A stretch of DNA of 64,000 nucleotides from Rubrivirga sp. SAORIC476 (GCF_002283555.1 NZ_MVOI01000003.1:1719578-1783577); one strand, 5' to 3'; counted from the stretch's first letter, positions 15,059 through 23,984 are shown. Notes: a model not told the origin generated them from the sequence alone. Program-made: numbers and translations.

Positions 15059-16749
15059 GCCCGACTCCCCCCTCGCTGTCCACCCGCGACCTCGCCCGCT
15101 GGGCGGCGCGCCACCTGGCCCCGCACAAGGGCCTCCTCGCCGTCGTGCTGACGGTCGAGGCGCTGGCGGCGGCCACGGCGGGCATCGTGGACCCCCTCCT
15201 GATGGCGGGGATCGTGGAGAGCCTGACCGACGGCGCGACGGGCCTGTTCGTGCGCCTGATCGTGGCCGCGGTCGTGGTCTCGACCGTGCTGCGCGGGCTG
15301 ACCTACGTCTCGTCGGTGGTCCACCGGAAGCTGACGAACGCGCTCACGGCCGACCTTGTGGGAAATGCGTTCGAGTCGTTCTCGGAGCGGGCCCCGGCGA
15401 AGGTCGCGGCCCACGAGCCCGGCTACCACCTCTCGCGCATCTTCGACGAGCCGCGCCGCGTGGCCGAGACGGTCCGCGTGGCGACGTCGATCGTGCGGAG
15501 CGCGCTGCTGGCGGTCGGCGCGCTGGGGCTGTGCCTGTACCTCGCGTGGGAGGTCGCGCTGGGCCTGGCCGTGGTGGTGCCGGTGCTCGTCGCGCTGTCG
15601 CGTCGGTACGGGGGCCGCGTGGCGGCCGAGACCGTCCGGGGCGATGAGGAGGAGGCGACGCTCCGGTCCCACGTGGGCCGTTCGGTGCGCGGCCACGTGG
15701 CCACGCAGACGTTCGGGCTGGGGGCGGTGGTGAAGCGCTACGTGGGCGGCGCGCTCGACCGGCTCCTGGCGACGCGCTACCGGCGGACGCGCGAGGCCTC
15801 GCGGCTGCGGTCGGCGAGCGCCCTCTTCCTGTCCTACGCCGAGAACCTCGTGCTCGTCGGCGCGGGCATCCAGGTGCTGCGCGGCGCCCTGACGGTGGGC
15901 GGCCTGTTCGGCTTCACGAAGGCGTTCTGGCACGTCGTCGGGGCGACGCGCAAGCTGGTGGACCTGCTGCCCGAGGTGGCGACGGCGAAGGGGCAGGTGG
16001 AGCGCTACCTCGCGTACACGACCGACGCAGCGAGCGAGGCGCCGAGCCCCTTCCACGAGGCCGACACGCCGGTCACGCTGCTCCGCGACGTCTCGTTCGG
16101 ACACGGCGCCGATGCCCTGTTCGAGCACCTCGACCTCGCCGTCCGCCCCGGCGAGCGGGTGCTGATCTCCGGCCCGAACGGGTCGGGCAAGTCGACGCTG
16201 GCGCGGCTGCTGGTCGGCGCGCTCGCCCCGACGGCGGGCCACGCGATCGTGCCGCCGCTGGCGTCGATCAGCTCGGTGCTGCTGCCGTTCGGTTTCCCGC
16301 CGGGCACGGTCCGCGAGTACCTCCAGCTGGACGAGCGGTCCGGCGTCGAGCAGGCACGCATCCTGCGCCTCGCGTCGCGGCTCGGGCTGGACCCTTTCCT
16401 GGACCGCGACCCGGATGGGCTCTCCCAGGGCGAGAAGCGACGCGTCCAGGTGCTGCTGGCCCTCACGAAGCGCGCGGCCCTCTACGTGTTCGACGAGCCC
16501 CTCTCCAACGTAGACGCCCGCGGCCGCGACCTGCTGATGGACACGATCCTGGAGGAGACCGAGGGCGCGGCGCTGCTGGTGATCCTGCACGGCGGCGACC
16601 GCTACCACGCGGCGTTCGAGCGCCACCTCGCCATCGACGGCGGAGCCGTCCGCGAGACGGCGACGTATGCGGGCGAGGCCGACCGCCCGGCGGCGTGGGG
16701 CGGCGGCACCCGGGCCCGGCGCGTGCGGACGCCCTCGGAGTCCGCCTGA
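15055..16749 (+). CDS. ABC exporter (permease-ATPase) of the lanthipeptide cluster
   Basis: A 564-residue half-transporter starting at a GTG that overlaps the cyclase stop (GTGA). Any longer frame would run through the cyclase gene. Membrane helices span about residues 20-310 (for example LLAVVLTVEALAAATAGIVDPL and LAVVVPVLVAL). The C-terminal ATPase has Walker A SGPNGSGKSTL, signature LSQGEKRRV and Walker B LYVFDEPLSNVDARG. No N-terminal C39 peptidase domain is present, so it does not cleave the leader itself. The likely role is export of the mature or leader-bearing lanthipeptides across the inner membrane; the outer-membrane route is not visible here. Confidence 0.88.
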   Translation: MSPTPPSLSTRDLARWAARHLAPHKGLLAVVLTVEALAAATAGIVDPLLMAGIVESLTDGATGLFVRLIVAAVVVSTVLRGLTYVSSVVHRKLTNALTADLVGNAFESFSERAPAKVAAHEPGYHLSRIFDEPRRVAETVRVATSIVRSALLAVGALGLCLYLAWEVALGLAVVVPVLVALSRRYGGRVAAETVRGDEEEATLRSHVGRSVRGHVATQTFGLGAVVKRYVGGALDRLLATRYRRTREASRLRSASALFLSYAENLVLVGAGIQVLRGALTVGGLFGFTKAFWHVVGATRKLVDLLPEVATAKGQVERYLAYTTDAASEAPSPFHEADTPVTLLRDVSFGHGADALFEHLDLAVRPGERVLISGPNGSGKSTLARLLVGALAPTAGHAIVPPLASISSVLLPFGFPPGTVREYLQLDERSGVEQARILRLASRLGLDPFLDRDPDGLSQGEKRRVQVLLALTKRAALYVFDEPLSNVDARGRDLLMDTILEETEGAALLVILHGGDRYHAAFERHLAIDGGAVRETATYAGEADRPAAWGGGTRARRVRTPSESA

Positions 16750-16752
16750 TCT

Positions 16753-16774
16753 CCCGCCTCGGCGCCGAGGCGGG
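16753..16774. repeat. Interspersed palindrome copy
   Basis: A perfect copy of CCGCCTCGGCGCCGAGGCGG extended to 22 bp by one pair. It lies in the 38-bp gap between the ABC exporter and pnuC and is followed by GGTAGCTTCGGCGC and then the pnuC ATG. Confidence 0.9.
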
Positions 16775-16787
16775 GTAGCTTCGGCGC

Positions 16788-17375
16788 ATGGAGCCTCTCG
16801 AAGTCGCCGGCAACGTGTTCACGCTGGCGTCGGTAACCCTCGCCCGCCGCAACAGCGTCCACACGTGGTGGACGGGGCTCGTGGCGGTCTCGCTCTACGG
16901 CGTCATGTTCTTCGGCGTCAAGCTCTACGCCGACGTGGTGCTGCAGGTGTTCTTCTTCGGGACGTGCGTCGTCGGGTGGCGGCAGTGGCTCCACGGTGGC
17001 GCGGGCGGCGGGGAGCTGCCGATCTCGGACCTCACGGACCGCCAGCGGTGGATCGCCGGGGCGGCGGTGCTCGGCGCGGCGCTCTTCTTCGGGACGATGT
17101 TCGGGCAGTTCACGGACGCGGCGCTGCCCTACGCCGACTCGTACATCCTCGGCGGCAGCGTCGTCGCGCAACTGCTGATGATGCGCCGCAAGCGGGACCA
17201 CTGGTGGATCTGGATCACGGTCGACGGGGTCGCCATCGGGGTGTACGCGCTGAAGGGGTTGTACCTGACCTCGGCGGTGTACGGCGTGCTGCTGGTGCTG
17301 TGCGTGCAGGGCGTCGTGGAGTGGCGGCGGCTCTACGCGGCGCAGGGCATCGCCCCGGCAGATGCGGTACGCTAG
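16788..17375 (+). CDS. pnuC: PnuC-type nicotinamide riboside transporter
   Basis: A 195-residue integral membrane protein with PnuC hallmarks: NSVHTWWTGLVAVSLYG near the start, YADVVLQVFFFG in the second helix region, and SYILGGSVVAQLLMMRRKRD followed by WWIWITVDGVAIGVYALKG. About seven membrane segments are expected. It brings nicotinamide riboside into the cell, where the kinase/adenylyltransferase encoded by the overlapping next gene traps and converts it to NAD. The 14-bp overlap with nadR shows an operon. It is not part of the lanthipeptide cluster. Confidence 0.92.
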   Translation: MEPLEVAGNVFTLASVTLARRNSVHTWWTGLVAVSLYGVMFFGVKLYADVVLQVFFFGTCVVGWRQWLHGGAGGGELPISDLTDRQRWIAGAAVLGAALFFGTMFGQFTDAALPYADSYILGGSVVAQLLMMRRKRDHWWIWITVDGVAIGVYALKGLYLTSAVYGVLLVLCVQGVVEWRRLYAAQGIAPADAVR

Positions 17376-18324
17376 CGGCCTCGTCGTCGGCTCGTTCGCG
17401 CCGCTGCACCCGGGGCACCAGCTCGTGATCGAGACGGCGCGGGCGGCGTGCGACCGGGTGACGGTGATGACGTGGGCGAACCCCGACATCGCGACCATGC
17501 CCACCTCGGTGCGCGCGGGGTGGGTGCGGCGGCTCTACCCGGACGTGGAGGTGCTCGCGTTCGAGGCGGCCGAGTGCCCGCCGGACGACGCGCCGGACGC
17601 GGTGCAGCGGGCCTTCACAGCGTCCCGCCTTCCGCATCCCGTCGACGCGGTGTTCACGAGCGAGGCCTACGGCGAGGCGCTGGCGGCGCACCTCGGCGCC
17701 GTGCACGTTTCCGTCGACCCGGCCCGGGAGCGGGTGCCGTTGTCGGGGACGCAGATCCGGGCCGATCTTCCGGGCCACATGGAGCACCTCGATCCCGTCG
17801 TCCGCGCCCACTTCGTCGAGCGGGTCGTCTTCCTCGGCGCCGAGTCGACAGGCAAGAGCACGCTGGCGCAGGCGGTGGCCGAGGCGCTGGACGAGCCGTA
17901 CGTCGAAGAAGTCGGGCGGACGCTCTGGGTGGCGGCCGACGGCGACCTGCCGCTGGCGGACTACGTCACGATCTGCCGCGAGCACGTGGCCCTGGAGGAC
18001 GCGGCGGCGGAGCGGGCGCGGCGGTTCGTGTTCGTGGACACGAACGCCATCACGACCCAGCAGTACGCGTTCTTCTTCTTCGGCACGTGTCCCCCGGAGG
18101 TCCAGGCGTATGCCGACCGGTGCCGGGAGCGCTACACGCACGTGTTCGTCTGCGCGGCGGACATCCCGTTCGACCAGGACGGGACGCGGGTGCATCCGCA
18201 GGTGCAGCAGTACATGGACGGGGCGATCCGCAACGACCTGACGATCCGCGGGATTCCGTACACCGTGGTGGGCGGGACGCTGGCGGAGCGGGTGGCCGCG
18301 GTGCGGGCGGCCCTAGGGGCGTGA
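17362..18324 (+). CDS. nadR: NadR: NMN adenylyltransferase / ribosylnicotinamide kinase
   Basis: A 320-residue bifunctional enzyme. The N-terminal nucleotidyltransferase domain has LVVGSFAPLHPGHQLVI (HxGH-type site) and SGTQIRADL. The C-terminal kinase domain starts at the P-loop FLGAESTGKSTLAQAVA, about residue 153. It phosphorylates nicotinamide riboside and adenylylates NMN to NAD. It lacks the N-terminal helix-turn-helix of the enterobacterial repressor, so it is catalytic only. It is translationally coupled to pnuC. Confidence 0.93.
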   Translation: MRYASGLVVGSFAPLHPGHQLVIETARAACDRVTVMTWANPDIATMPTSVRAGWVRRLYPDVEVLAFEAAECPPDDAPDAVQRAFTASRLPHPVDAVFTSEAYGEALAAHLGAVHVSVDPARERVPLSGTQIRADLPGHMEHLDPVVRAHFVERVVFLGAESTGKSTLAQAVAEALDEPYVEEVGRTLWVAADGDLPLADYVTICREHVALEDAAAERARRFVFVDTNAITTQQYAFFFFGTCPPEVQAYADRCRERYTHVFVCAADIPFDQDGTRVHPQVQQYMDGAIRNDLTIRGIPYTVVGGTLAERVAAVRAALGA

Positions 18325-18329
18325 GGAGG

Positions 18330-18351
18330 CCCGCCTCGGCGCCGAGGCGGG
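18330..18351. repeat. Interspersed palindrome copy
   Basis: A perfect 22-bp copy five bases after the nadR stop, followed by GGTATCGTAGCGGC. This resembles the sequence flanking the copy at 16753. Confidence 0.9.
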
Positions 18352-18382
18352 GTATCGTAGCGGCTCGCCAGCCTCCACATCC

Positions 18383-19081
18383 ATGACCGACGACGAACTC
18401 CGGGCCGCTTTCGACCAGCAGGCGGCGCGCTACGACGCACAGTGGGAGGCGATGGCGCCGATTCGCGCCGGGCTCTACCTCCTCGTGACGGGGTCCTTCG
18501 CGGACCTGCCCGACGACGCTCGCGTGCTCTGTGTCGGCGCGGGGACGGGGGCGGAAGTGACGCATCTGGCCCACCGGTTTCCTGGCTGGCACGTGACGGC
18601 GGTCGAGCCCTCGGGGCCGATGCTCGACGTGTGCCGCCAGCGGGCGGAGCGCGAAGGCGTCGCCTCCCGATGCGTCTTCCACGAGGGCTACCTGGACTCG
18701 CTGCCCGCGAGCGAGCCGTACCACGCGGCCACGTGCTTCCTGGTGTCCCAGTTCATTCTCGACCGGGCGGACCGGGCGGCGTTCTTCCACGGGATCGCGG
18801 AGCGCCTGCGGCCGGACGGCCTGCTGGCGAGCGCGGACCTGGCATCAGGGGCAAACCCAGCGGATTTCGACGCCTTGCTCCATGCCTGGCTGGTGCTGAT
18901 GGCTGGACCGGAGGTGTCGCCGGAGCGGATGGAGAACGCGCGGGCGGCATACGCACGCGACGTGGCGGTCCTGCCTCCGGCAGAGGTGGCGTCCATCATC
19001 GTGTCCGGCGGGTTCGAGCCTCCTGTTCAGGTCTTCCAGGCCGGGCTTCTCCACGCGTGGTGCGCGAAGCGGGCGCGATAG
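18383..19081 (+). CDS. Class I SAM-dependent methyltransferase
   Basis: A 232-residue cytosolic protein with a Rossmann-type SAM site (RVLCVGAGTGAEVTHLA, motif I, about residues 47-63). An acidic motif (VTAVEPSGPML) and a post-motif region (LRPDGLLASADLASG) follow. The substrate cannot be inferred. The ATG follows CACATCC with no Shine-Dalgarno sequence, after an interspersed palindrome. It converges with the lipoprotein gene at 19158. Confidence 0.88.
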   Translation: MTDDELRAAFDQQAARYDAQWEAMAPIRAGLYLLVTGSFADLPDDARVLCVGAGTGAEVTHLAHRFPGWHVTAVEPSGPMLDVCRQRAEREGVASRCVFHEGYLDSLPASEPYHAATCFLVSQFILDRADRAAFFHGIAERLRPDGLLASADLASGANPADFDALLHAWLVLMAGPEVSPERMENARAAYARDVAVLPPAEVASIIVSGGFEPPVQVFQAGLLHAWCAKRAR

Positions 19082-19132
19082 CCGGGCGACACAGCGACGG
19101 CCGCCCCGCGCTGGAGACGGCCGTCGGCCTGT

Positions 19133-19152
19133 CCGCCTCGGGGCCGAGGCGG
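19133..19152. repeat. Interspersed palindrome copy (one central change)
   Basis: CCGCCTCGGGGCCGAGGCGG lies between two convergent genes (stops at 19081 and 19158), where it could act as a bidirectional 3'-end hairpin. Confidence 0.85.
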
Positions 19153-19157
19153 GAAGG

Positions 19158-20018
19158 TTAGAGCGCCAGGCCGCCGATCTCGCCTGTGTCGATGTCGGCG
19201 CGGTAGCGGCGCCCGCCGAGCAGGATCTCGGCGACGCGGTCGCCGGAGCCGGTGACGGGAAACTCGATGGTGAACGCCTCATCGATCTCCACGAGCGAGG
19301 TCTCGCCGTCGCGGGGCGTCCGCGTGAGGGTGGCGCGCAGGGTGCCCGTGATGGTGCCGTCGACGGCGCGGCGCCAGCGCTTGGCGAGGCCGCGCGGGCC
19401 CTGGATGCCGTCGAGCGTGGCGTCGAGTTCGTAGGCCAGCGTGCGCTCGCCGCGCGGGCCGCGGAGCGTGTCGGTGGCCGCCCGCTGGACGGTCCCGTCG
19501 ATGGTGACCAACTCGGCGTCGAGGTCCGACACGGTCAGGTCGGTCGTGAGCGACTGGAGGACGTGGACGCCGAAGGGCGAGCGGAACGTGCTGGAGCCGG
19601 AGAGGACGGCGTGCTCGGCGGTGACGGCGCCCTGGCGGGTCTCCTGCGGCTGGCCGTCGCCGTCGAGGAAGCGGTACGTCGAGGTGCGCGCGAAGGCGAC
19701 GTAGAAGCGGCCGTCGGGGTCGCCGCGCTCGCAGTCGGCGACGGCGGTCCAGGCGCCGGTGGCGGCGTCGTAGGTGCGGTCGGCGCGGCAGCCGGGGCGG
19801 TCGAGGGCGGACGTGCGGGCGGCGCCGGAGAACGACGTGGCGAGGGCGGCGCTGGCGGCGGCGTCTTCGAGCAGACCGCCCGCGTCGAAGGCGACGGCGC
19901 TGGCGAGCGTGACGGCCGCGTCATCGAGGTCGGCGGTGGCGAGCTGGGGCTCGGGCGCGGAGGCGTCGCAGGCCGCGAGGGCGAGGACGAGGGCGGCGAG
20001 AGGAAGCAGTCGGGACAT
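19158..20018 (-). CDS. Lipoprotein of unknown function
   Basis: A 286-residue lipoprotein starting at the ATG just before a classic signal (MSRLLPLAALVLALAAC, lipidated Cys17). Upstream in-frame codons are not protein-like. The mature protein appears beta-rich, with a short Cys pair (PGCRAD, ADCERGD) that may form a disulfide. No recognised domain. The adjacent convergent methyltransferase gives no functional hint. Confidence 0.78.
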   Translation of the reverse strand: MSRLLPLAALVLALAACDASAPEPQLATADLDDAAVTLASAVAFDAGGLLEDAAASAALATSFSGAARTSALDRPGCRADRTYDAATGAWTAVADCERGDPDGRFYVAFARTSTYRFLDGDGQPQETRQGAVTAEHAVLSGSSTFRSPFGVHVLQSLTTDLTVSDLDAELVTIDGTVQRAATDTLRGPRGERTLAYELDATLDGIQGPRGLAKRWRRAVDGTITGTLRATLTRTPRDGETSLVEIDEAFTIEFPVTGSGDRVAEILLGGRRYRADIDTGEIGGLAL

Positions 20019-20151
20019 GGGCTCAGGGAGGGAAGCGTGCCGCAAGGTGGGCCGCCGCCCGGCGATTCGTGTGTCGGAGTTGTCGCGATTCAGGCGATGG
20101 GCCGTCCTCGTTCCGTTTCGGCGCTCCGATTCAGTCGAGTGCGGCGTCGCG

Positions 20152-20496
20152 TCATCGGGTGCGGCGACGGTCGGCGCGGTCGGCCTCGGCGCCGAAGCCC
20201 TCGGGGTCGTCGCGGAGGAGGGCCGGGTCGATGCGTCCGGCGGCGTCGGTGATGCCCGCGCGACGGGCCTCGCGCTCCAGGTCGAAGCCCTCGCTCGTGA
20301 CGATGGCCTCCAGCGCCTCGACACGCCGGCGGAGGCGGTCGCGGTCAGCCCGGGCGTCGGCGAGTTCGTCGTCGAGGTGGCCGGTGGCGTCCTTGAGCGA
20401 GGCGGCCGTGTCGGCCTTGATCTTGGTGACGCGCTGGTAGGCCCCGGCCAGGATGGCGACGATGGGGATCAGCAGGGCGAGCGTTCCGGGGTCCAT
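20152..20496 (-). CDS. Small membrane protein with coiled coil, PspB-like
   Basis: A 114-residue protein with start MDPGTLALLIPIVAILAGAY, giving one N-terminal transmembrane helix (residues 5-20). A long heptad-rich charged helix follows (about 25-75, DELADARADRDRLRRRVEALEAIVTSE). This layout resembles PspB-type phage-shock proteins, though identity is not certain. The C-terminal codons (FGAEADRA) overlap a degenerate copy of the interspersed palindrome near 20180-20197. Confidence 0.7.
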   Translation of the reverse strand: MDPGTLALLIPIVAILAGAYQRVTKIKADTAASLKDATGHLDDELADARADRDRLRRRVEALEAIVTSEGFDLEREARRAGITDAAGRIDPALLRDDPEGFGAEADRADRRRTR

Positions 20497-20530
20497 GACG
20501 GCGAGGGCGGTACGGCTGGAACGTACGCCG

Positions 20531-21940
20531 CTACAGCGTGACGCCGTCGCCGCGCGCGGGCGCCTCCACGTCGGCCGCGAGGCCCGCCTCGGCGAAGGCG
20601 TCGATGAGGAGGGCTTGGCGGTCCGGGTCACCGTGGACGAGAAAGACGGTCTTCAACCGGTCCCGGTCGAGGGAGCCGACGAAGTGCACGAGGCCAGGCT
20701 CGTCGGCGTGGGCCGAGAACGTGTTCATGACCTCGACGCGGGCGCGGAGCGTGTGCGGGCGGCCGAAGATCTTGACCGTGTCACGCCGCTCCACGATGCG
20801 CCGCCCCAGCGTGTGCTCGGCCTGGTAGCCGACAATCAGCACGGTGTTCTTGTCGTCCTCGATGGTGTTGCGCAGGTGGTGGAGGATGCGCCCCGCCTCG
20901 CACATCCCGCTCGCCGAGATCACCACGAACGGCACGCGCAGCCCGTTCAACTCCTTCGACCGCTTCGCCTCGCGGACGTACTCCAGCCGCTCGAAGCCGA
21001 ACGGGCTCGGGTCGGTCATCAGGTACGCCAGCAGGTCGGCGTCGTAGCACTCGGGGTGCGTCTGAAAGACCGCCGTCGCGTTGACCGCCAGCGGGCTGTC
21101 GACGAAGACCGGGATGGCGGGCAGGCGGTCCGCGTTCCACAGCTGGTCGAGGGTGTGAACGATCTCCTGGGTCCGCCCGACGGCGAAGGCGGGGATGACG
21201 ACGCGCCCGCCCCGGGCGGCGGTCTCCGTGACGATGGCCGCGAGGCGGTCCTTGGTCAGGTCGGCCGGCTCGTGCGTCTTGCCGCCGTACGTGCTCTCGC
21301 AGATCAGCCAGTCGACCGGCGGCATCGGGGTCGGGTCGCGCAGGATGGGGCGGCCGGGGTTGCCGAGGTCGCCGGTGAAGCCGAGGCGCTTGCCGCCGGG
21401 CAGGTCCAGCGTCATCGACGCCGAGCCCAGGATGTGGCCCGCGTCGCGGTAGACCACGTCGATGCCGCCGGGCACCTGGAACGTGCGGTCGTACGGGACG
21501 CCGTGGAACAGGCCCATTACGCCCTCGGCGTCGGCCATGTCGTAGAGCGGCTCGACCTCGGGCTCCCCTTTGTCGCGGATCTTGCGGTTGAAGAACTCGG
21601 CGTCCTTCTCCTGGATGTAGGCGCTGTCACGCAGCATCAGCCCGCACAGGTCGACGGTCGCGTGGGTCGCATAGACGGTCCCCCGGAAGCCGTCGCGGTA
21701 GAGCTTGGGCAGCAGGCCCGCGTGGTCGATGTGGGCGTGCGACAGCAGGACGGCGTCGACGGTGGACGGCTCGCAGGGCCAGTCCTGGTTGCGCGCGCGC
21801 GACTCGGAGCGGCGGCCCTGGAAGAGGCCGCAGTCGAGGAAGAGACGCGTCGGCCGGCCACCCGGCCCGGCGTCGTCCAGTTCCAGGAAGTGGAGAGAGC
21901 CGGTGACGGTCTGGGCAGCGCCCCAGAAGGTGAGAGTCAT
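20531..21940 (-). CDS. MBL-fold/beta-CASP ribonuclease-like metallohydrolase
   Basis: A 469-residue metallo-beta-lactamase-fold protein with the beta-CASP insertion. It begins MTLTFWGAAQTVTGS and has the zinc motif LLSHAHIDHAG, DAGHILGSASM and TGDLG. The beta-CASP region contains IPAFAVGRTQEI and the C-terminal motif FSAHADEPGL. Members act as RNA exo/endonucleases in RNA processing (CPSF73/YsgA-like group). It is cytosolic and about the usual length. It ends 34 bp before the PspB-like gene, possibly the same transcript. Confidence 0.9.
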   Translation of the reverse strand: MTLTFWGAAQTVTGSLHFLELDDAGPGGRPTRLFLDCGLFQGRRSESRARNQDWPCEPSTVDAVLLSHAHIDHAGLLPKLYRDGFRGTVYATHATVDLCGLMLRDSAYIQEKDAEFFNRKIRDKGEPEVEPLYDMADAEGVMGLFHGVPYDRTFQVPGGIDVVYRDAGHILGSASMTLDLPGGKRLGFTGDLGNPGRPILRDPTPMPPVDWLICESTYGGKTHEPADLTKDRLAAIVTETAARGGRVVIPAFAVGRTQEIVHTLDQLWNADRLPAIPVFVDSPLAVNATAVFQTHPECYDADLLAYLMTDPSPFGFERLEYVREAKRSKELNGLRVPFVVISASGMCEAGRILHHLRNTIEDDKNTVLIVGYQAEHTLGRRIVERRDTVKIFGRPHTLRARVEVMNTFSAHADEPGLVHFVGSLDRDRLKTVFLVHGDPDRQALLIDAFAEAGLAADVEAPARGDGVTL

Positions 21941-21995
21941 CAGAAAGCGGGCTGGAGAAGCCCCAACGTACTCCCGCCGGCCCCTACGCCTCGGC

Positions 21996-22514
21996 TCAGC
22001 GCACCGTCACGACGCCGCGCAGGTAGATCGCCAGCCCCTGCCCGATGGACGTGAGCTGCCCGCCCAAGAGGACCGTCCCCTGGATCGGCCCGACGTTGAC
22101 GGCCGGCCCTACCCCGACGCCGACCGTCGGCAGCCACGCCAGCCACGTCAGCGCCTCGCGGTTGTACATGCCGTAGCCGATGTCACCCATGAACACGAGG
22201 TCGAGGTTCTTGCCGTCGCGGGGCGCACCGACCGCGTAGAGGAAGAGCCCCGGGAACTGCTGCACGTCGCCGGTGCTGTCGTCCGTCACGCGCGTGTAGT
22301 CGATGCGGATGCCCGCCGTCCCGCTGTCCATCGGGACGCCGAGCAGCAGCGAGATGGACTCGTGGCGCCCATGCGAGGCGCCGTCGTCGCCGGTGAACGG
22401 GTTGGTGAGGTCGGCGAGGTTGCCCGCCTCGCCGATGCCGTAGTCGACCATGACGCCCTGGGCAGCGGCCGACGGGGCCAGGAGCAAGGCGGCGAGACAG
22501 AGAACCAGGCGCAT
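21996..22514 (-). CDS. Secreted/outer-membrane beta-barrel-like protein, unknown
   Basis: A 172-residue protein starting at the ATG before a signal peptide (MRLVLCLAALLLAPSAAAQ). The mature part has Gly-rich alternating strands (GIRIDYTRV, LDLVFMGDIGYGMYN, WLPTVGVGVGPAVNVG) ending in YLRGVVTVR, compatible with a small eight-strand outer-membrane barrel. Family not recognised. It is divergent from the amidohydrolase at 22644, with a shared 129-bp promoter region. Confidence 0.68.
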   Translation of the reverse strand: MRLVLCLAALLLAPSAAAQGVMVDYGIGEAGNLADLTNPFTGDDGASHGRHESISLLLGVPMDSGTAGIRIDYTRVTDDSTGDVQQFPGLFLYAVGAPRDGKNLDLVFMGDIGYGMYNREALTWLAWLPTVGVGVGPAVNVGPIQGTVLLGGQLTSIGQGLAIYLRGVVTVR

Positions 22515-22643
22515 CGGGGACGGGGAGAGAGGGGCCGCAAGGTGACCGCCCCGAGACCGGCACCACCTCCCCCGCACCGGGGATCTCGTCGTGCAGATCC
22601 GACCGCGAACGGGTACCCTGTCTGCGCCCCCTTCCACGCCCCG

Positions 22644-23891
22644 ATGCGCCTCCTCGCTGCCGCCCTCCTTCTGCTCGCCCTGCCCGCCTCGGCGCAGGAG
22701 CGGGGCCTGCTGCTCGTCCCCGACCGCGTGTTCGACGGCGAGGCGATGCACGAGGGATGGGCGGTCCTCGTGCGCGCCGACACGATCGCGGCGGTCGGGC
22801 CGCCCGGCACGCTGGGCGACGTGCGCGGCGCGCAGACGATGGAGATGCCCGGCACGACGCTGCTGCCGGGCCTGATCGAGGGCCACAGCCACCTGCTCCT
22901 CCACCCGTACGACGAGACCGGCTGGACCGAGCAGGTGCTCAACGAGTCCGTCGCCGAGCGCGTCGCGCGGGGGGTTGTCCACGCCGAGGCGGGGCTGATG
23001 GCGGGCTGGACGACGACGCGCGACCTGGGCTCCGAGGGCGCGGGCTACGCCGACGTGGGCCTGCGCGATGCCATCGACAAGGGCGTCATTCCGGGTCCGC
23101 GGCTCCTGGTAGCCGGGCCCGCCATCGTGGCGACCGGCTCGTACGGACCCAAGGGCTTCCGCCCCGACATGGAGGTGCCGCTGGGCGCCCAGGAGGCCGA
23201 CGGCGCCGACCTCGTCCGCGTCACGCGCGAGCAGATCGGCGGCGGGGCCGACTGGGTGAAGCTCTACGCCGACTACCGCTGGGGCCCCAACGGCGAGGCC
23301 CGGCCGACGTTCTCGGAGGAGGAGATCCGGACCGTCGTCGAGACCGCTGCGTCGTCAGGGCGCGACGTGGTGGCGCACGCGAGCACGGCCGAGGGGATGC
23401 TGCGGGCCGTCCGCGCGGGCGTCCGCTCCATCGAGCACGGCGACGCCGGGACGCCGGAGGTGTGGGCCGAGATGGCAAGGCGCGGCACCTGGCTCTGCCC
23501 GACGCTGGGTGCCGTCGACGCGATCTCGCGCTACCAGGGGTGGGACGGCTCAGACCCCGCGCCCGGCCGCATCGCCGTCAAGCGGCGGCAGTTCACCGCC
23601 GCGCTGGCCGCGGGCGTCCCGATGTGCGTCGGCTCGGACGTGGGCGTGTTCGACCACGGCGACCAGGCCGTCGAGGCGGAGCTGATGGTGGGCTACGGCA
23701 TGGCGCCGCTCGACGTGCTGCGGGCCGCGACCAGCGGCAATGCGGCCATGCTGCGGCTGGAGGACCGGATCGGGTCGGTCCGCGTCGGGATGCTGGCCGA
23801 CCTGGTGGTGGTGGAGGGCGACCCGTCGGTGGACATGGCGGCGTTGCGGCAGGTCCGGCGCGTGGTGCAGGGCGGGCGGGTGATGCGGTAG
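22644..23891 (+). CDS. Periplasmic amidohydrolase (imidazolonepropionase-like)
   Basis: A 415-residue secreted metal hydrolase. A signal peptide (1-18, LALPASAQ) precedes the amidohydrolase TIM barrel. Metal ligands include H81-x-H83 in LIEGHSHL, a Lys in DWVKLYADY that is normally carboxylated, His in VVAHAST and SIEHGDA, and the Asp of CVGSDVGVF. The C-terminal composite domain contains GSVRVGMLADLVVVEGDP. Close families include cyclic imide hydrolases and Xaa-Pro-type dipeptidases; the substrate is unknown. The start is the ATG directly before the signal peptide. Confidence 0.88.
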   Translation: MRLLAAALLLLALPASAQERGLLLVPDRVFDGEAMHEGWAVLVRADTIAAVGPPGTLGDVRGAQTMEMPGTTLLPGLIEGHSHLLLHPYDETGWTEQVLNESVAERVARGVVHAEAGLMAGWTTTRDLGSEGAGYADVGLRDAIDKGVIPGPRLLVAGPAIVATGSYGPKGFRPDMEVPLGAQEADGADLVRVTREQIGGGADWVKLYADYRWGPNGEARPTFSEEEIRTVVETAASSGRDVVAHASTAEGMLRAVRAGVRSIEHGDAGTPEVWAEMARRGTWLCPTLGAVDAISRYQGWDGSDPAPGRIAVKRRQFTAALAAGVPMCVGSDVGVFDHGDQAVEAELMVGYGMAPLDVLRAATSGNAAMLRLEDRIGSVRVGMLADLVVVEGDPSVDMAALRQVRRVVQGGRVMR

Positions 23892-23906
23892 TCCCCAGAC
23901 ACGACG

Positions 23907-23936
23907 GCGCCCCGCCGACCGAAGCCGACGGGGCGC
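23907..23936. terminator. Bidirectional hairpin between convergent genes
   Basis: Stem GCGCCCCG / CGGGGCGC with a 14-nt loop, between the amidohydrolase and gcdH stops. A second, wider inverted repeat with GCCTCGG and CCGAGGC arms (about 23947-23977) follows and looks like a split version of the interspersed palindrome. Confidence 0.55.
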
Positions 23937-23984
23937 GAGACGCTCTGCCTCGGCACCTCCGCAGAGACACCGAGGCGGGCGGGG

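Noticed and set aside
16788-18324. pnuC and nadR as tailoring or immunity genes of the lanthipeptide cluster
   Set aside because: They form a standard NAD salvage operon, are separated from the ABC gene by a palindrome, and have clear housekeeping roles.
20016-20324. N-terminal extension of the lipoprotein gene at 19158-20018
   Set aside because: The internal ATG at 20018 gives a textbook lipoprotein signal; the extension is Arg/Ser/Pro-rich and would bury it.
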